NCBI GenBank assembly: GCA_018902385.1
Contig: JABSSW010000003.1
Span: 682,001-746,000 of the forward strand
Direction: 5' to 3'
Source: Physcia stellaris
Lineage: Eukaryota; Ascomycota; Lecanoromycetes; Caliciales; Physciaceae
Length of the DNA stretch: 64,000 nucleotides
Part shown: piece after piece, positions 46,808 to 59,634 of the stretch
How positions within the stretch are numbered: the first letter of the stretch is position 1
How the letters are laid out: each line of letters opens with the position of its first letter
Made by a program: the position numbers and the translations under genes
The notes under the pieces: generated by a model
What the model saw: only the letters and a program-made list of their open reading frames with translations
Databases searched by the model: none
Told to the model about the DNA's origin: nothing

Positions 46808-48718
46808 TTCTAAAGACACCTAACACAGGGAACAAGGCTCGAGAAAAGACAACACAACACAATATAATGCTAAGCTAAGCTTTACTGGAAATGCATTGGC
46901 AATACACAGAGACAGAAGGAGAAAGAGTCGCGCTCAACCCTCTGGACGTGACGGTTGTTCTCGAATTGAATTTAGGAACTTTCAATTGGCAGATCCACCG
47001 AGAAGGTGTCCTGCATCTTTAAAGAATTTTTCCAACGGGATCGTGAGAATTCATTCGTTCATCTACCTAGCTTTGACGCGGACAGCGGGGTCCGGCCATG
47101 CATCAGTGGACATGGCCGGAAGCGAGCAATGACACTCTGCTAGATATACATAGAGGAAATCGGGCTTGCTCGGGATTCCCTTCTGCATTATTCACTTTGA
47201 TAATTTCCATTGTTGGAGATAAAACGGATGAAGGCACGTTCAAAGGAGGGCGAGAAGGGAGGGATTAACAGTGTGAAGCGGACATGTACTACCGAACGGT
47301 GCATCTCTAGGACTGGTGCACTATGAAATAACCATCTAGTAATAAGGAGTCTCAGGAGTAAACTAAGCTTCAATCGAAGGTCCCGTCTTCCCTCCATCGG
47401 CCTTCCACTTAAATCTCCTCAGCAGCCATAGAAAACAACTAGGACCAACTCACACAGTAGTAAATCCTTTGCTTGAGCCCCCGCTCTTTTCGTCCCCTCT
47501 TGCCTAACTCAATATCTGCTCCGGTTGACTCCGCTGTCCTGAATGATGTGCTACTACGCCGCCACCACGGCTGCCTGGTCAATCGTGTTTCATTTTCTTG
47601 TCGGACTTTCCCTTTTTGCTTGATACGCAATGCAATCGAGATGCAAATGAGCCATAACCAGGCAACGAAGGCCGATACCACAAGGGATAGCATCGTGTAG
47701 AATTCCCATGTGCTGTCGGTCTCCAATCTGATCCGAATCATGGCTTGAGGTTGAAATGGTATTTGAAGTGGTTCGATTTGTTCTTATAGGAATAGGCCGC
47801 TGGTGTAAAACTCGGTGGCGATATCCTCGAAAGGCGGTTCGGGCGTTTGTAGACTTGGGTGAAGGACAGACATGGAATCGTAAGTCTGATTCCTGTTCAT
47901 GGTCAGTCTATTGAACAGTAAGTCTTCTGTCTTTAACCTACCCAATATCGAATTGCCACAATCTCTCCTCTATTCTCACCATAGAATCCTGAACATTTGT
48001 GCTGTAAAAACAGTAGTCCTCTTGGATAAGGCTTCGACTTCCCTAAGTTCTGTCCGACTTTGCAGTCGGGTTGTAACAGATTTCAAGGAACGCCACTCAA
48101 AAAAAGTCCGTTTGCAAAGTTCGGATGGCACCTTCCCTGCGCTGACTTGAAAAACACAAGACGCGTCAATGGTAGCCATATTGTGGAAGGTACGATCACC
48201 ACTAAGGCATGAAGCAGAATGAACATCCAGTAGATCCTCTCAACTTGTTCGGACTGTAATTTAAGCAATGAGACCTTTGTCTTGATACAGATATCAAATC
48301 AATGGATAAGCTACCTGGTGAAACTTCACTCTGTAGCCATTTCCTTAACAACATCGTGTCAAGGAATCTTTCTTGATTTCAAGCTTGATTCAAGATCAAG
48401 TCTAATGTAGAGGATAGCGCCTCGGTACCTCAAGATGTTTATTTTCATTCGGTTATCTCAGTCAATCTCTGCTTCCGAAAGAAACCTGCAAGATCCGTTG
48501 CCGAGTGTTAATCTAGCCTTCGGCTCGAATCCGTTTGCTGAATCAGACGTGACAGATCTACTCTTCTCATCACTTCACTTCGAGGCACCACCGCGTCCTT
48601 GCCAAATTATCCCATTACCTTCCTCAAAGTCCGAAGTCTTAGAGTGGTCTCTGATCCTACAAAGCAAAACCTACATCCAGACCTATGTCCACAATCGACG
48701 ACCTCTAGCCTTGCTGAG
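46808..48718. other. 1.9-kb intergenic region
   Basis: Mostly without recognisable genes. A minus-strand frame at 47439-47741 is listed separately as a weak candidate. The remainder shows only short open frames. Confidence 0.4.
47439..47741 (-). CDS. possible small single-pass membrane protein
   Basis: A 100-codon frame, not recognised. It encodes a short N-terminus, one hydrophobic segment (FYTMLSLVVSAFVAWLWLIC, continuing ISIAL) and a basic tail (RIKQKGKVRQ). A GTGAGT donor-like site near the end could lead to another exon, but I could not define it. It may be non-coding. Confidence 0.3.
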   Translation of the reverse strand: MIRIRLETDSTWEFYTMLSLVVSAFVAWLWLICISIALRIKQKGKVRQENETRLTRQPWWRRSSTSFRTAESTGADIELGKRGRKERGLKQRIYYCVSWS

Positions 48719-49558
48719 ATGGCCAAATCCGAAAATGCAGAAGTCCGCGGTCTGCAATTGTATGCATTTACTTCCTATTTTCCGCCTCCACTGTCCTACT
48801 AATTCATCCCAGAGCGCTTGAGACCGGCAAATATAGTGACTTTACCATCACCTGCTGCGCCCGCGAATGGAAAGTCCATCGCGTTATTCTTTGCTCACAG
48901 TCGAAGTATTTTGAGCTAGCGTGTGAAGAGAAGAAATTCAAGGTCGGTGCTCACTCAGCTTGTTCCCTACTACGGCTGCCGATTTCTTGAAAGTTAAGTC
49001 CCCCAATTGACTATGAGCTAGGAGGGTGCATCCCGCATTCTCGCGCTCGAAGAGGATGACGCCGACATGGTCGATCATATGCTCCGCTTCCTATATACAT
49101 CCTACTACCCCAATGACGCGGATAGTGGTCAGCAACTACTTGTGAACGCCACAGTATACGCTCTAGCCGACAAATACCAGATCACTGCCCTCAAGAATCT
49201 GGCGAAGTACAAATTTGAGTCGGCACTGCACTCGGGCTGGGATATTGTTAATTTCTCTGAGGTCGTTGGGATGGTATATACGACAACCTTGGCGTCTGAC
49301 CGGGCCTTGAGGGACTGTCTTGCGCCTTTTCTGGTGAGGCACAAGAAGGATCTAAGAGAAAATGAGGCGTTCATGGGGTTGGTGAGGGGTAGGTTGGCGA
49401 ATGGGGAGCTTGCGGTCGATGTCATTGATGCTTGGAGTGGGCTCAAGGCAAGTGATGCAGCTGAAATCCATTTGCTCTCCGGGCCATTCCAGTGTCGCCA
49501 TTGCCAATCGAAGTGGCACAGTTGTCCTTGGTGTGACACTCCCCTCCAGCGTATATGA
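48719..49558 (+). CDS. BTB/POZ domain protein with C-terminal CxxC pair
   Basis: Predicted 231-aa protein from three exons: 48719-48749, 48815-48942 and 49022-49558. The BTB/POZ fold spans about 13-110: GKYSDFTITCCAREWKVHRV, ILCSQSKYFELACEEKKFK, then ALEEDDADMVDHMLRFLYT and a following helical region (ALADKYQITALKNLAKYKF). Fungal BTB proteins of this layout are substrate adaptors or scaffolds of unknown target. The last residues contain CRHCQSKWHSCPWC, a CxxC-x6-CxxC pattern that could hold a zinc ion and is unusual for this family. The start gives a short first exon; a Met upstream at 48685 is followed by a stop. Faces a second BTB gene 321 bp away. Confidence 0.83.
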
Positions 49559-49879
49559 GGGTATGGCTTCAGCTGTGGCATACTACTGGCTTGACGATAT
49601 AGGATAGATGAATGCTAGGCTATTCGTTGATTAAATCAGTATCGTTTTTGACGATGATACGCAATTCTTATAAGCGATGTGCTCAGTAATGATACTCCAA
49701 GCTGTTGAAGCTGCCCTATCAAGCAGCCTTGAAGACCAATTAACAATGCTTGACGTGTAAAAGCTGCAGATTAAGAGACGCCTTTTCAAGCCACATAGAC
49801 CCAATCGTGGAAACCAACCGTGAAACCCAATTTCCTTAATCCATCCCAAAGAGATCACTAATCACCAAACCTCCAACCT

Positions 49880-50723
49880 TCAGCTCTGGTCTTGATTCCT
49901 CTCCGCCTTCGGCACCCTAGCCTTCTTCTTCACCACCCCAGCAGCAGCCGCAGCAATGACCGCAGGCTTCGCATCCTTATACTCGGTAAACGCATCCAAC
50001 ACATCCATCACGAACCTACCATCCGCGAAATTCGACTCCAGCAGATCCGTAAAGCCCTTATGGCCCCTGAGCGTCTTCTTATGCAGCCCCAGATGCGCCT
50101 TGGCGACATCGCGCAAGCCGCGGTCCGTCGGCGGCGTGTTGGTGTAGACGGCGCGCAGGGCCTTGGTGAAGGCGACGACCTCCCAGTCGGCTTTGAGGGC
50201 GTCGTGGAATTTCCGGCGCACGGTTTGCTTCAGGGGCTGCATGTCGAGGTAGTCGGCTAGCTTGTAGACTTCTGGGTGCGTGGTGATGGCGCTTTTGGCG
50301 TCGGTTGCGTAGTCGTGCTTGTAGATGTAGGAGAGCACTTTGTCGAGGATGTCCGGGTCCATTTCTTGGAGGTGGATGTGCTTCGTTTGTCCTTCCTGAA
50401 GGCGGGAGAGGGAAGTGGTTAGGTTGGGAGTAGGTACAGTCAAGGGGGTAAGGGGTTTCTGAGGGGATGCATACCTTGAAGTCTCCCTCGCCGGCCTTGA
50501 AGAAGTAGTTGGACGCGGCATAGACGATGAGACGGTGGACTTTCCATGTGCGCGTGCCGCATTGGATTGTAAGATCTGAGTAGCTGCCAGAGTCATATGC
50601 TCTGCATATAGTAAGGTTCATGTCTGAGCGAGTATCAGGGAGAACTTGCCGTGCAATACTGGCAAAGAGAGCTTTATGATCTTGATATTGGGCCGGGAAG
50701 GCGGCGTCATCGATGTCAGCCAT
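49880..50723 (-). CDS. BTB/POZ domain protein
   Basis: Predicted 254-aa protein from two exons, 50723-50475 and 50395-49880, with a 79-bp intron inside the BTB domain at the same place (after the FK dipeptide) as an intron in the neighbouring BTB gene. The BTB domain spans about 45-145: GSYSDLTIQCGTRTWKVHRL, IVYAASNYFFKAGEGDFK, and ILDKVLSYIYKHDY, followed by LADYLDMQPLKQTVRRKF. The C-terminus ends in an alanine run and a basic tail (VVKKKARVPKAER) that could direct nuclear import. The shared intron position, shared layout and convergent placement suggest an old inverted duplication, since the sequences are now well diverged. Confidence 0.88.
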
Positions 50724-51599
50724 GACTTGAGTGAGGATTACTATCGAGATAGACGGAAGTGGGAATGAGATTGCAATGAGTCTTGTCAAAGTGAATCGAG
50801 CTTGTAGACTCTTATTTCAGGAAAAGGCAGGAAGTGAGAAGTGCGTGAAGGATGTTGCAAGCTATGTCGTGGATGAAAGAACCTTGTTCAATGAGAAAGA
50901 AGTTGTAGTCTCGGAAGTGAGAATATCTTGGAAATCGTCCAGAGCCTAGGCTGGATGAAACACCAGCACACTTTATTAGGACATTAAAGACTGCATTCCT
51001 GGAGGATTGTATTAAGTAATGATTCCTGACGAGTGAAGTGGCTGATCTCGATCAGAAGAGGGTGGCGACTTCGTCCCTTTTCCTAGCAAGAGACAAAAGC
51101 ATGGATAAAGCGCAGGATCTAGTATCCTGCTACCTTCACATAAATTGTAAGGGAGGATCATCTGTCATTCGAACAGCTCGGCTGGCATAAACTGTCATTT
51201 CGTGATATTGCATCTCTCGCGTCGTTTCTCTACTCTCCATAATGTCAGTATCCTCAATATGTCGTGGTTCACATCTGATATCTTCGCGGAGCAAATACGA
51301 ATTCTGCTTCGGAATGAGAGATGGTTTCAATGGCGCTGTCCGGCACTCCAGGCTAATCAGAAGATGATGTATTACCCACATAGGATTGGCGTCCACAGAC
51401 TGAAATAGTCATGTGTATTGGGGCTGGAGTCAAAATGAGACGAGAAGGATCGACCATGGATGGGACGCAAAGATCTTAGGCCAGATCGAAACCACTTACT
51501 TGCTTAAATGGGTATCTACTTTGCTCCTTACCATGCACCTCTTATCTCATTAAATCATCACCTATAACTTGCCGTAAAATGCATCACAATTCCTCCATC
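50724..51599. other. intergenic, no gene recognised
   Basis: About 880 bp: promoter of the BTB gene and 3' end of RPC1. Nothing else seen. Confidence 0.4.
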
Positions 51600-54500
51600 T
51601 TAGCGAGCTTTGTTTTGCTCCCACGTCTGCTCGAAGACACAGGGCTTCTTCCCGATCTTCCTGCCATCCTCCAAATCTAGGCCTCTAACAACTTGGAATC
51701 CACCTGTTCCGACACTCATGGTCTGGCCTAGGATGATACATTCGCTGACACCTTCGATTTTGTCCGTTTTCATCTTTGCCGCTGCTTCAAACAGGTGATC
51801 CGGCGTCTTCTCGAAACTTGCAAGCTGGAGCACCGAGTCTCTCATCTTTGACAGCCCGAAACGAGTGATACCTAGCACTTCACCTTTGTATGTCATGACA
51901 TCGGCCAACAGCTGCATGTGTCGAGGATCAATGTCCATGTCCCCCATTACGGCATTGATCTCAGTCACGATGGTCGTGCGCGCGGCTTCAACTCCAAGCA
52001 CTTTGGCAGTCTCCATGACCGAATTGGTTTTGGTACGAAGACCTGCGACGCCAATGGTGTTTATGCACGCTTGGAGACCGTAGCCCTCGACGAGCAAGGC
52101 GTTCTTGCCCTTCTCGTCGGTTTTAATGACTGCCCGTGTGGCGAAGGGGTAGCCCTTGACCGCGATGTCGGGTAAAAGGCGCTTGGTGTTCATTACGCGC
52201 ACATATGTCTCGTGATCTTCTTTAGCTTGACTTTTCTGGGCCTTCGAATTTGAAGCAGTTGGTGTGGCGTGAACTGATACGCGAACCCAGTTGTGGAAAA
52301 CTTGGACGTCTTCGGCCTTAATCTTAAGCTTCTTGTGCTTGATTATTGCGTTCGCAATGTCTGTGGGTGTAACATCAAGTTGAAGTTTGCTGATGGTGTC
52401 ATGATCGATCCTGACGTCGACAGTACTCTTCTCTGGGGACCAATTCTCTTCAACGAATTCCGCTATGTCACGCAGATAGGTCTTCTCAATTCGCCCTTTA
52501 ACAATCCGCGCGGCTATAACATCGTTATCGGTATTCAGTTCGCAGGTGATAATGGGTGTGCTGATTTTCACTGCAGCATTGATGATTTCTTTGATTCGCG
52601 GCACGCCTTGAGTAATGCTCATCCCAGCGACACCAGCAAAATGAAAAGTCTTCAGGGTCATCTGCGTCCCGGGCTCTCCGATGGACTGTGCACCTACTGC
52701 GCCAACGGCGTGGCCCGGTTCTGTCTGTGCACGTTTGTATTTCTGAAGGCAGGAGTCGACAAAGGTTGTAAGAGTTATGCGAGAAATCTTTGCGAAACGA
52801 TCAACAGCAGCTTTCCGAGGCTTCAGTCTTTGGGCAGATGGTCTCTCATGATTCTTCCAACCTTCGGGCAAGCCTAGCTTCTTGCGGATAGTAGCTAAGT
52901 CCTGGGCCTTTCGTTGTATAAACTCCTCTATTGATCGCAGAAAGTCCCGGGCGCTTTCCAATTGGTCGACAGCTGCATCGCTCCTATCGGAATAGTCAAA
53001 TTGGCGACCTTCAATTGAGGTGCGGGCATATTTGTCCTTCTCAGGCTGCAAGAGCTCATCGCACAATTCCACGATCTCCCATGGAAGTAGGCTCGGGTCC
53101 TCGTTATTCCATGTTGTCGTCTCCGAATGTGTGAATGTCCGCTCAAAATGCACAGGCTTAGCTTTGCCCTCCATGTCCACGGGGTCAAGCTTATCGTCAC
53201 CGTACTGAAATTGGATTACATTGGAGCCTGAGTTGCGTACAGTGTCATCGTATTGAGTGGAGAGGTCCTCGAGAGATTTCATCAAGCGGCGAGACATGTA
53301 ACCGGTCTCAGCAGTCTTTACAGCGGTATCAACCAGTCCTTCACGACCAGACATTGCATGAAAGAGGAATTCTGTTGGAGTGAGACCTGTGAAGAAGCTA
53401 TTGCGCACAAATCCCTTCGAGGGCGGTTGACGAGCGTTCTTGGGGAAATGAGGTAGACTACGGTCTTGAAATCCGTCTCCTACACGCTCACCGCCGATAA
53501 TTTGCTGTCCAACAACCGCCACCATCTGAGACACGTTGATATTGGAGCCTTTGGAACCAGAGGTCGCCATGGTAAGAGGCGCATTGTGTCGACCCAGCTC
53601 CATGATACAGTAATCACCCGCTTGTTGTCGAACTTTGCTTAGTATGCCGGAGATGTCGTTTTCCATAGTCCCTTCTTCATCAGTCCCTTCTCTTCTTGTA
53701 AGGCTACCATCTTTGAATCGTGCGATTAAAGCGTCACATTCAGCATAAGCTCTCTCAACCAGCGAGGATTTCAAAGCTGTTAATCTTTCGCCAGGATACA
53801 CATCACTTATTCCTATTGAGAATCCTTGATTTGTCAACCAGCGAGCAGACAATTTAGCCAAGCGATTCATGGCCTGGACAGCCGCATCAGGACCAAAGTC
53901 GCGGAGTATGACATAGAAAATATTGTCCTTTTTCCCAGATCCAATTGTTGATTTGTCCATGACGCCACACATGACTTCGGAATTTCTGACACAGAGCCAG
54001 CCGTCGTTTCTGTCCAGATCGCGTGGTTGACCCTGCACAGCGCGATATTCACGACAGGCTGCATCCAGATTGACCAACACTGGAGAAGTCTTGTTCGGGC
54101 GCATCATAACGTTGAAAACTTGCTTCCCGGTCCAGAGCATCCTCGGCTTCACCACGGTAGGTGGAGGCAAGTCTAATTGCATGTCGGCGCCAGCCATATA
54201 CAGGCAAATCTGAGTGAACGTTTTGCGATCGTAGAAGACATCTTTACTACTCAATAGATATGCAGCAGTGATGAAGTCTTGAATTGCAGATATGATCGGT
54301 TCCCCGTTCTTCGGCGTGACCAAATTGTGTTTTACTCCCATCAGCTCAATAGCTTCGGTTCGGGCTTCTTCTGTTTGCGGAACATGAAGATTCATCTCAT
54401 CACCATCAAAATCGGCGTTGTAAGGATTGCAGACGCACTCATTGAGCCTGAATGTTCGATGTGGTCGGACTTTGACATAATGACTTAATATACTGAGCTT

Positions 54501-56048
54501 ATGAAGCGAAGGTTGTCGGTTGAACAGCACGATATCTCCATCTTCCAGATGACGCTCGACTACATCGCCAATTCGTAGATTCTCAGCATGAAGACTCGGT
54601 TTACCATATTTCAGGAATTGTTTGATGTTTTGGTCCTTCTTAGATACGTAATTCGCTCCAGGCCATTTATTGGCGCCATTTTTGACGCGAATTCTCAATT
54701 TGTCTATGTTATACCGAGAAACCCGTTCAGGATAGGTCATATTCTTCGCAACCATAACCGGAATTGCAACTTCGTTGATGCCAAGATTGGGATCAGGTGA
54801 GATAACTGTCCTTCCTGAGAAGTCTACACGCTTCCCGGACAGATTTCCTCGAAAACGACCTTGTTTTCCTTTCAGTCGCTGACAGAAGCCTCGTATAGGT
54901 TTTCCATATGACGGAATCTGGAGTCCTGGAACATCGCTGTTGATGTATATTGCGATCTGGATCTGTAAGAAGTCCCACTGCTCTATCAAAGTCTGTATAG
55001 GCTGACCGCTTTGAAGACCCTCCTTGATCAGAGTATTGACATATACAATGTCAGACAGCTTAGATGTGAGATCATCTTCAGTGCTGGCACTATCTTGCTG
55101 CACTGAAGGTCGAATGCAAACCGGAGGAGCAGGAAGATATTGCCAGATAAACATTTCCGGCCTTCCCTCGGCAGCATTCATGCCAAGCAGTTCGCAGTCT
55201 GAGTCAGTGATAAGGCGGAAGAGGTTGAGCACCCGCAGCGGATTCAAATCGTCCACGGCTTTTTTGAAGTGCTTGTCTACCTCGGGTTGCACCCTTCTCG
55301 CTTCCTGGAATGTCCTATCGAACAGAATCTTAGCAGCTGGCACAGTCTTGGTGGCTGCAACGGAAGCATTATATTTCTTGAATTGGTCATGTATTAGCTT
55401 AAAAGGGTGCGGACCGGCTTTCTTGACTTGTCCATTGAGCTTCCCACAATAGTGACATTCCGCAGTCTTTCTGCACTCGAGATTGATCTTCTTACATATC
55501 TGTGTCCGCCTAAGATTGTCGATATTTGGCCGCCGCAGATCTCGGAGGAAAGATCGTCGTTCCTGTTCTGGAAGCAGGATTCTTGAGCAACTCTATCCTC
55601 TATCAGTGTTCAATCCGATGTCCTTCATTATTAGAACCTACCTTGCAAATGGATTGTAAAATGCCCAGAATCAACTTCATGTAACCAACATGGAAGGCAG
55701 GCAATGCGAGCTTGACGTGACCAAAATGCCCGTTGCATTGCTGCAGAGCCAGACCACAAGTATCGCAACGTCCATCCTTACTCGAAACGCCCATACGAGC
55801 ATCAAGGGGGCCATGATGTTGGATAGCGCGCTCGCGAGCCAAATTAAAGAGGTTCCGGTCGCAGACCTCAAGGACTGACTGATTCAGGATATCTTGGCTC
55901 GAGCTTCAGAGATCAGCTTCGCATAATGAGAAATGCCATGAAGAACTTACGGGATGCCAAATCGCAATTCTTTTATTCGTTTGGGTACCGAGTCGACCAC
56001 TTGCTCTTTAACAGCCCCAGGCGCATCTGGAGGCTGTATTGGAGCCAT
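51600..56048 (-). CDS. RPC1: RNA polymerase III largest subunit
   Basis: Predicted 1,450-aa protein from three exons: 56048-55951, 55903-55642 and 55592-51600. The metal-A motif NADFDGDEMNLHVPQ lies near residue 510. N-terminal zinc-binding pieces are present: CDTCGLALQQCNGHFGH, and CRKTAECHYCG downstream. Other core blocks include RGNLSGKRVDFSGRTVISPD and the trigger-loop region (PTEFLFHAMSGREGLVDTAV). Length and the C-terminal sequence (GTGGFQVVRGLDLED) fit RPC160 rather than RPB1, which would carry a heptad CTD, or RPA190. Pol III makes tRNA, 5S RNA and other small RNAs. The long last exon is open upstream of its first Met, which is why the two short N-terminal exons were sought. Confidence 0.96.
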
Positions 56049-56571
56049 CGTCACCGGATAGCCTTAGCCCGAGCTGTTTCGTTCCAAACGGATGGTTGCA
56101 TTGAGGAAGAGTGTGGGCTGAGCTTTAGATTTTTCGTAGATATTTATTGTAGATTAAATGTTGAGGCACCTAAATTATTTACAACAATGTTGAGAACTTG
56201 AGTCACAGATAGAAATGCCCCCCACTGTGTCAAAAAAGGCTTTGCGGGGTTAGATACAGTAGTGGCCCTTAACTCCGAGACAGTCCAGGTGTGGTGGGCG
56301 CGAAAATATCGGTCGTATTGACTTCCAATTCACTTTCAGTTGGCATCTTGCCTGTGGAATTGACCCATCGAGACTTTGAAATTGATTTCTCAAGAGCGCA
56401 ACGTACTGTAAGGAGCTGTTAGGACTCCTTTGGTACCAGATAATGCTTGGCAGCGATCCTCGCTTGATGTCCGCCTGAGACTTCCTGCTTCCGTGTCCAT
56501 CACACACTATCAAAGGCTGCACTTCCCATAATGAAGAGTGCGTCTCTGGCAAATCGATCTCGCCCATCGCG
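56049..56571. other. divergent intergenic region, RPC1-MYST acetyltransferase
   Basis: 523 bp between two start codons, presumed promoters. A short upstream exon of the acetyltransferase gene cannot be excluded. Confidence 0.4.
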
Positions 56572-57653
56572 ATGTCGATTTCCCCTCCCTCGCTCGCTCG
56601 GATAGCCCCGCCATTGTCACAACAGCACTCCCCTCCCAAAGGAGTCGCCAACCAGCGTGTCCACCATGTTGTCCTCGGGAACATCCTTTTCAAGGCGTGG
56701 TATCCATCCTACTATCCCGAGGAACTTGTCGGCAAAGAAGTCGAGAGGCTCTATGTCTGTCAGTGGTGCTTTAAATATTCCAAAGAAATACTGCCCTATT
56801 TGGGTCATTTGGTACGATGCCTTCCTGACCATCTGAGCAATACCGTTGTTAACGGATAATTGAGCATAGAAAGCATGCTCTTGTAGGGAAGAACCTCCAG
56901 GCACATTGATCTACAGCAAGGACTCTTACGCCATCTACGAGATAGATGGGGAGGAAGACCAGGTAAGATTGAGCAGCTCGGTCCTGGTCCCCAATCCTGC
57001 TAAAAAGCAGTGCACAGCTTTATACCCAGAACCTCTCCCTTTTCGCGAAGCTCTTCCTCGACAATAAATCCGTCTTCTTCGACGTCATTGGCTTCTACTA
57101 CTACATCCTTGTCCACACCCCCAAACCCACGGCTCCTACATCCTTCCCGCAGACGCATCAGATCGTCGGTTTCTTCAGCAAAGAGAAGATGAGCTGGGAC
57201 AACAACAACCTGGCATGTATCCTTATATTCCCTCCCTGGCAGCGCCAAGGCCTAGGCAAGATCCTCATGGGTGCCAGCTACGAGCTAAGCAAGCGGGAAG
57301 GGCAGATCGGTGGCCCGGAAAAGCCCTTGAGTGAGCTTGGGAAGAAGGGCTATTACAAGTTCTGGCAAGCGAGGTTGGCGAGGAATATACTTGGGATGAA
57401 GACTAAGACAAAGAAGACGTTGTCTATCGAGGCGGTAGCGGCTCAGTGCTGGCTGTCTACGGAAGATGCTATGGAGGCGCTGAAAGATATGGATGTTATT
57501 GAGAGTAGGAAGAGGAAGGATGGAGGTCTGGTCATTTCCAAGGCTAGGATTAAGGAGTGGGTACAAAACCGCGATATTGACCTCAGACCTCCAGTCGATG
57601 AGAAGGACTTCATTGAAGACAATATAAGGAGTTGCACTACAGTTGAACCCTAG
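56572..57653 (+). CDS. MYST-family histone acetyltransferase, SAS2-like
   Basis: Predicted 322-aa protein from three exons: 56572-56811, 56870-56962 and 57018-57653. The MYST C2HC finger is formed by Cys63, Cys66, His79 and Cys83 (CQWC ... HLKAC), the last residue coming from exon 2. The catalytic core follows: LYTQNLSLFAKLFLDNKSVF, VGFFSKEK, NNLACILIFPPWQRQGLGK (catalytic Cys and acetyl-CoA loop) and GGPEKPLSELG (catalytic Glu). It lacks a chromodomain and PHD fingers and is close in length to yeast Sas2, which acetylates H4K16 to limit silent chromatin; the ortholog assignment is inference. The N-terminal 25 residues are Pro/Ser-rich, and the start Met is the first in the open frame. Confidence 0.87.
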
Positions 57654-58108
57654 ACTATGGTGGATGCTCTCCAACTGATTGGCCATTGCGGTAGCAAATA
57701 TGGCAGTCGCTTGGGAACAACACTTTCCAATATGAGCAATACCACCGCAGTATTGAGAGGAGAATTATCAGTCAGATAGTTCTGCTCTTGTTGGATACAG
57801 ATATGATAACAAGAATCACCATTGATAAATGTAATCAAGTTAAAGAATTTATCAATTGGAATGAAGAGCGCATGAGTTACCTCAAAGAAGGCGCTCGTAT
57901 TTTGTAGGCATTGAGTAGCACGAAATCTACAAGAATTATATCATACAAGAAAACCAGAGTAAGCCCTCCTCTACTCCATTCCGCCATGCCCGAGAAAGTA
58001 ATGATGGAAAAACGTTCATCATGAAAGGCCCCCGTCCTTTCCAGATTCGCTTTCCCAATTTCAACCCAGCTAATGTCGCCGTCTCCTGGAGCAAGTGCTT
58101 GAGTCTAC
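57654..58108. other. intergenic between convergent genes
   Basis: About 450 bp, presumed 3' ends. Nothing recognised. Confidence 0.4.
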
Positions 58109-59634
58109 TTACACGACATAGGGTCTGCCTTGGAATCGGTGGTGGCGGGGACCCCACTGGCTTTGCCTGCGTCGTCCACCGAAGTTACCGAAGCCGCCAA
58201 ACTGATTGTTTCCACCGGCTTGAGCATTAGCTTGAGCCTGATCGGTACCTTGTGCGGCTTGAGCGGCTTGAGTTGTGGAGGCTTGTTGGCCGCCTTGCTG
58301 TTGACCACCCTGCTGCTGGCCGCCTTGTTGTCCGTTGACGGCAGCTGAAGTCTGGGTCCCTTGAGCGGCTTGAGTTGTAGCGGCTTGTTGACCACCCTGC
58401 TGCTGGCCGCCCTGTTGCCCGCCAACGGCAGCAGTGGTTTGCGTAGCTCCAGTAGCAGCGTCCGTCCCAGAAGCCACAGCTCCGCCTTGCTGTTGGCCAC
58501 CTTGCTGCTGACCGCCTTGCTGCTGACCGCCTTGTTGTCCGTTGGCAGCTGCAGTCGTTGAAGCAGTGGCGGCAGCGGCGTCAGTTCCAGAACCTGTGGC
58601 TCCACCGTTGGCAGCATTCCCACCGTTGGCATTTCCACCGTTGGCATTTCCACCGTTGGCATTGGCGGCATTGCCACCATTTGCACCACCTCCGTTGCCG
58701 GCCCCAACAGTGAACTTAGTGCAATCATCCTGGGCTCCACGTTGGGCAACAGGCATGTTGACGGGTTGATGATTGGCCGCGGCCGACATAGTGCAGACAC
58801 GATAACTACCGGCAGGGAGGCCACCAGCGACCGTAGCCTGGAGCCCACCGTTGCCATCACCATCGTCGTCCACACCCTTGAAGAAGACGAAGGTGGTGGC
58901 ATCGGGCGCAGCCTTGGGCGCCAAGTTGTCACCAAGTGTTTGGATGGTGACGTGGACGTGACCGATGATGTTATTGCTTTGTGGGTCCAAAGCCTGAGGC
59001 GCAATGTAGTAAGTTTCATCCGGGTTCGTGAAAACACCTGCTTTCAAGTTCGCGACCTGGAACTGGACATTGAAGTCCTGGTTCGCAGGTAGGTCGTCTC
59101 CAGGACCAGGATTAGTAATGATGGTAGACACCATATTGGTAGTTGCAGGAATGTCACCCATGGCTAGACATTGAATTAGCTAGATCAAAAGAACTTGCTC
59201 TAGATATACTTACGAATGCCATTGCACGAGCCCGTCTTGACCTGTTTACCATTCGTCAGGGTTTTACCAGAGCAGAAGTTGATGAAGTTGGCAGTATCAC
59301 TAGAAACCGATTTGAGCAGCTCTTCGGAAACAAAGCGTTAGAAGGATACTTACGTCTGCGACGGAGCTTGACCGGCTTTGATACCACTGGCGCCGTTTTG
59401 TTGGCCAGTCAAACCACTTCCTGTCTGGAGGGCGTCTGCGTTCAGTGTGGCGGCGGCTCCGTTGTTACCGCCAGCACCACCAGTACCAGTGGCGCCAGCA
59501 TTATTGTTCTGTTGTTGATCCTGTTGTTGACCCTGTTGTTGACCCTGTTGTTGTTCTTGTTGTTGATCCTGCGCAATTGCTACTTCTGCTAAACTGGAAA
59601 CGGCCAAAGCCAGCAATACTTTCTTAAAGAGCAT
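58109..59634 (-). CDS. secreted repeat-rich protein of fungal cell-surface type
   Basis: Predicted 473-aa protein from three exons: 59634-59354, 59299-59214 and 59163-58109. A signal peptide is clear (MLFKKVLLALAVSSLAEVAIA, cleavage near Ala21). Next comes a Gln-rich stretch (QQQGQQQGQQQDQQQ), then a conserved extracellular domain at about 95-265 with paired Cys (NFINFCSGKTL, VKTGSC, YRVCTMSAA, QDDCTKF) and phrases such as NIIGHVHVTIQTLGD. This domain recurs in ascomycetes, often labelled ribosomal protein S17 without basis. After it lie NGGNA repeats and repeated GGQQQ blocks with TQAAQ spacers, then a basic end (RHHRFQGRPYVV). No GPI signal is seen. It is likely wall-associated or secreted; its function is unknown. 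Confidence 0.85.
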
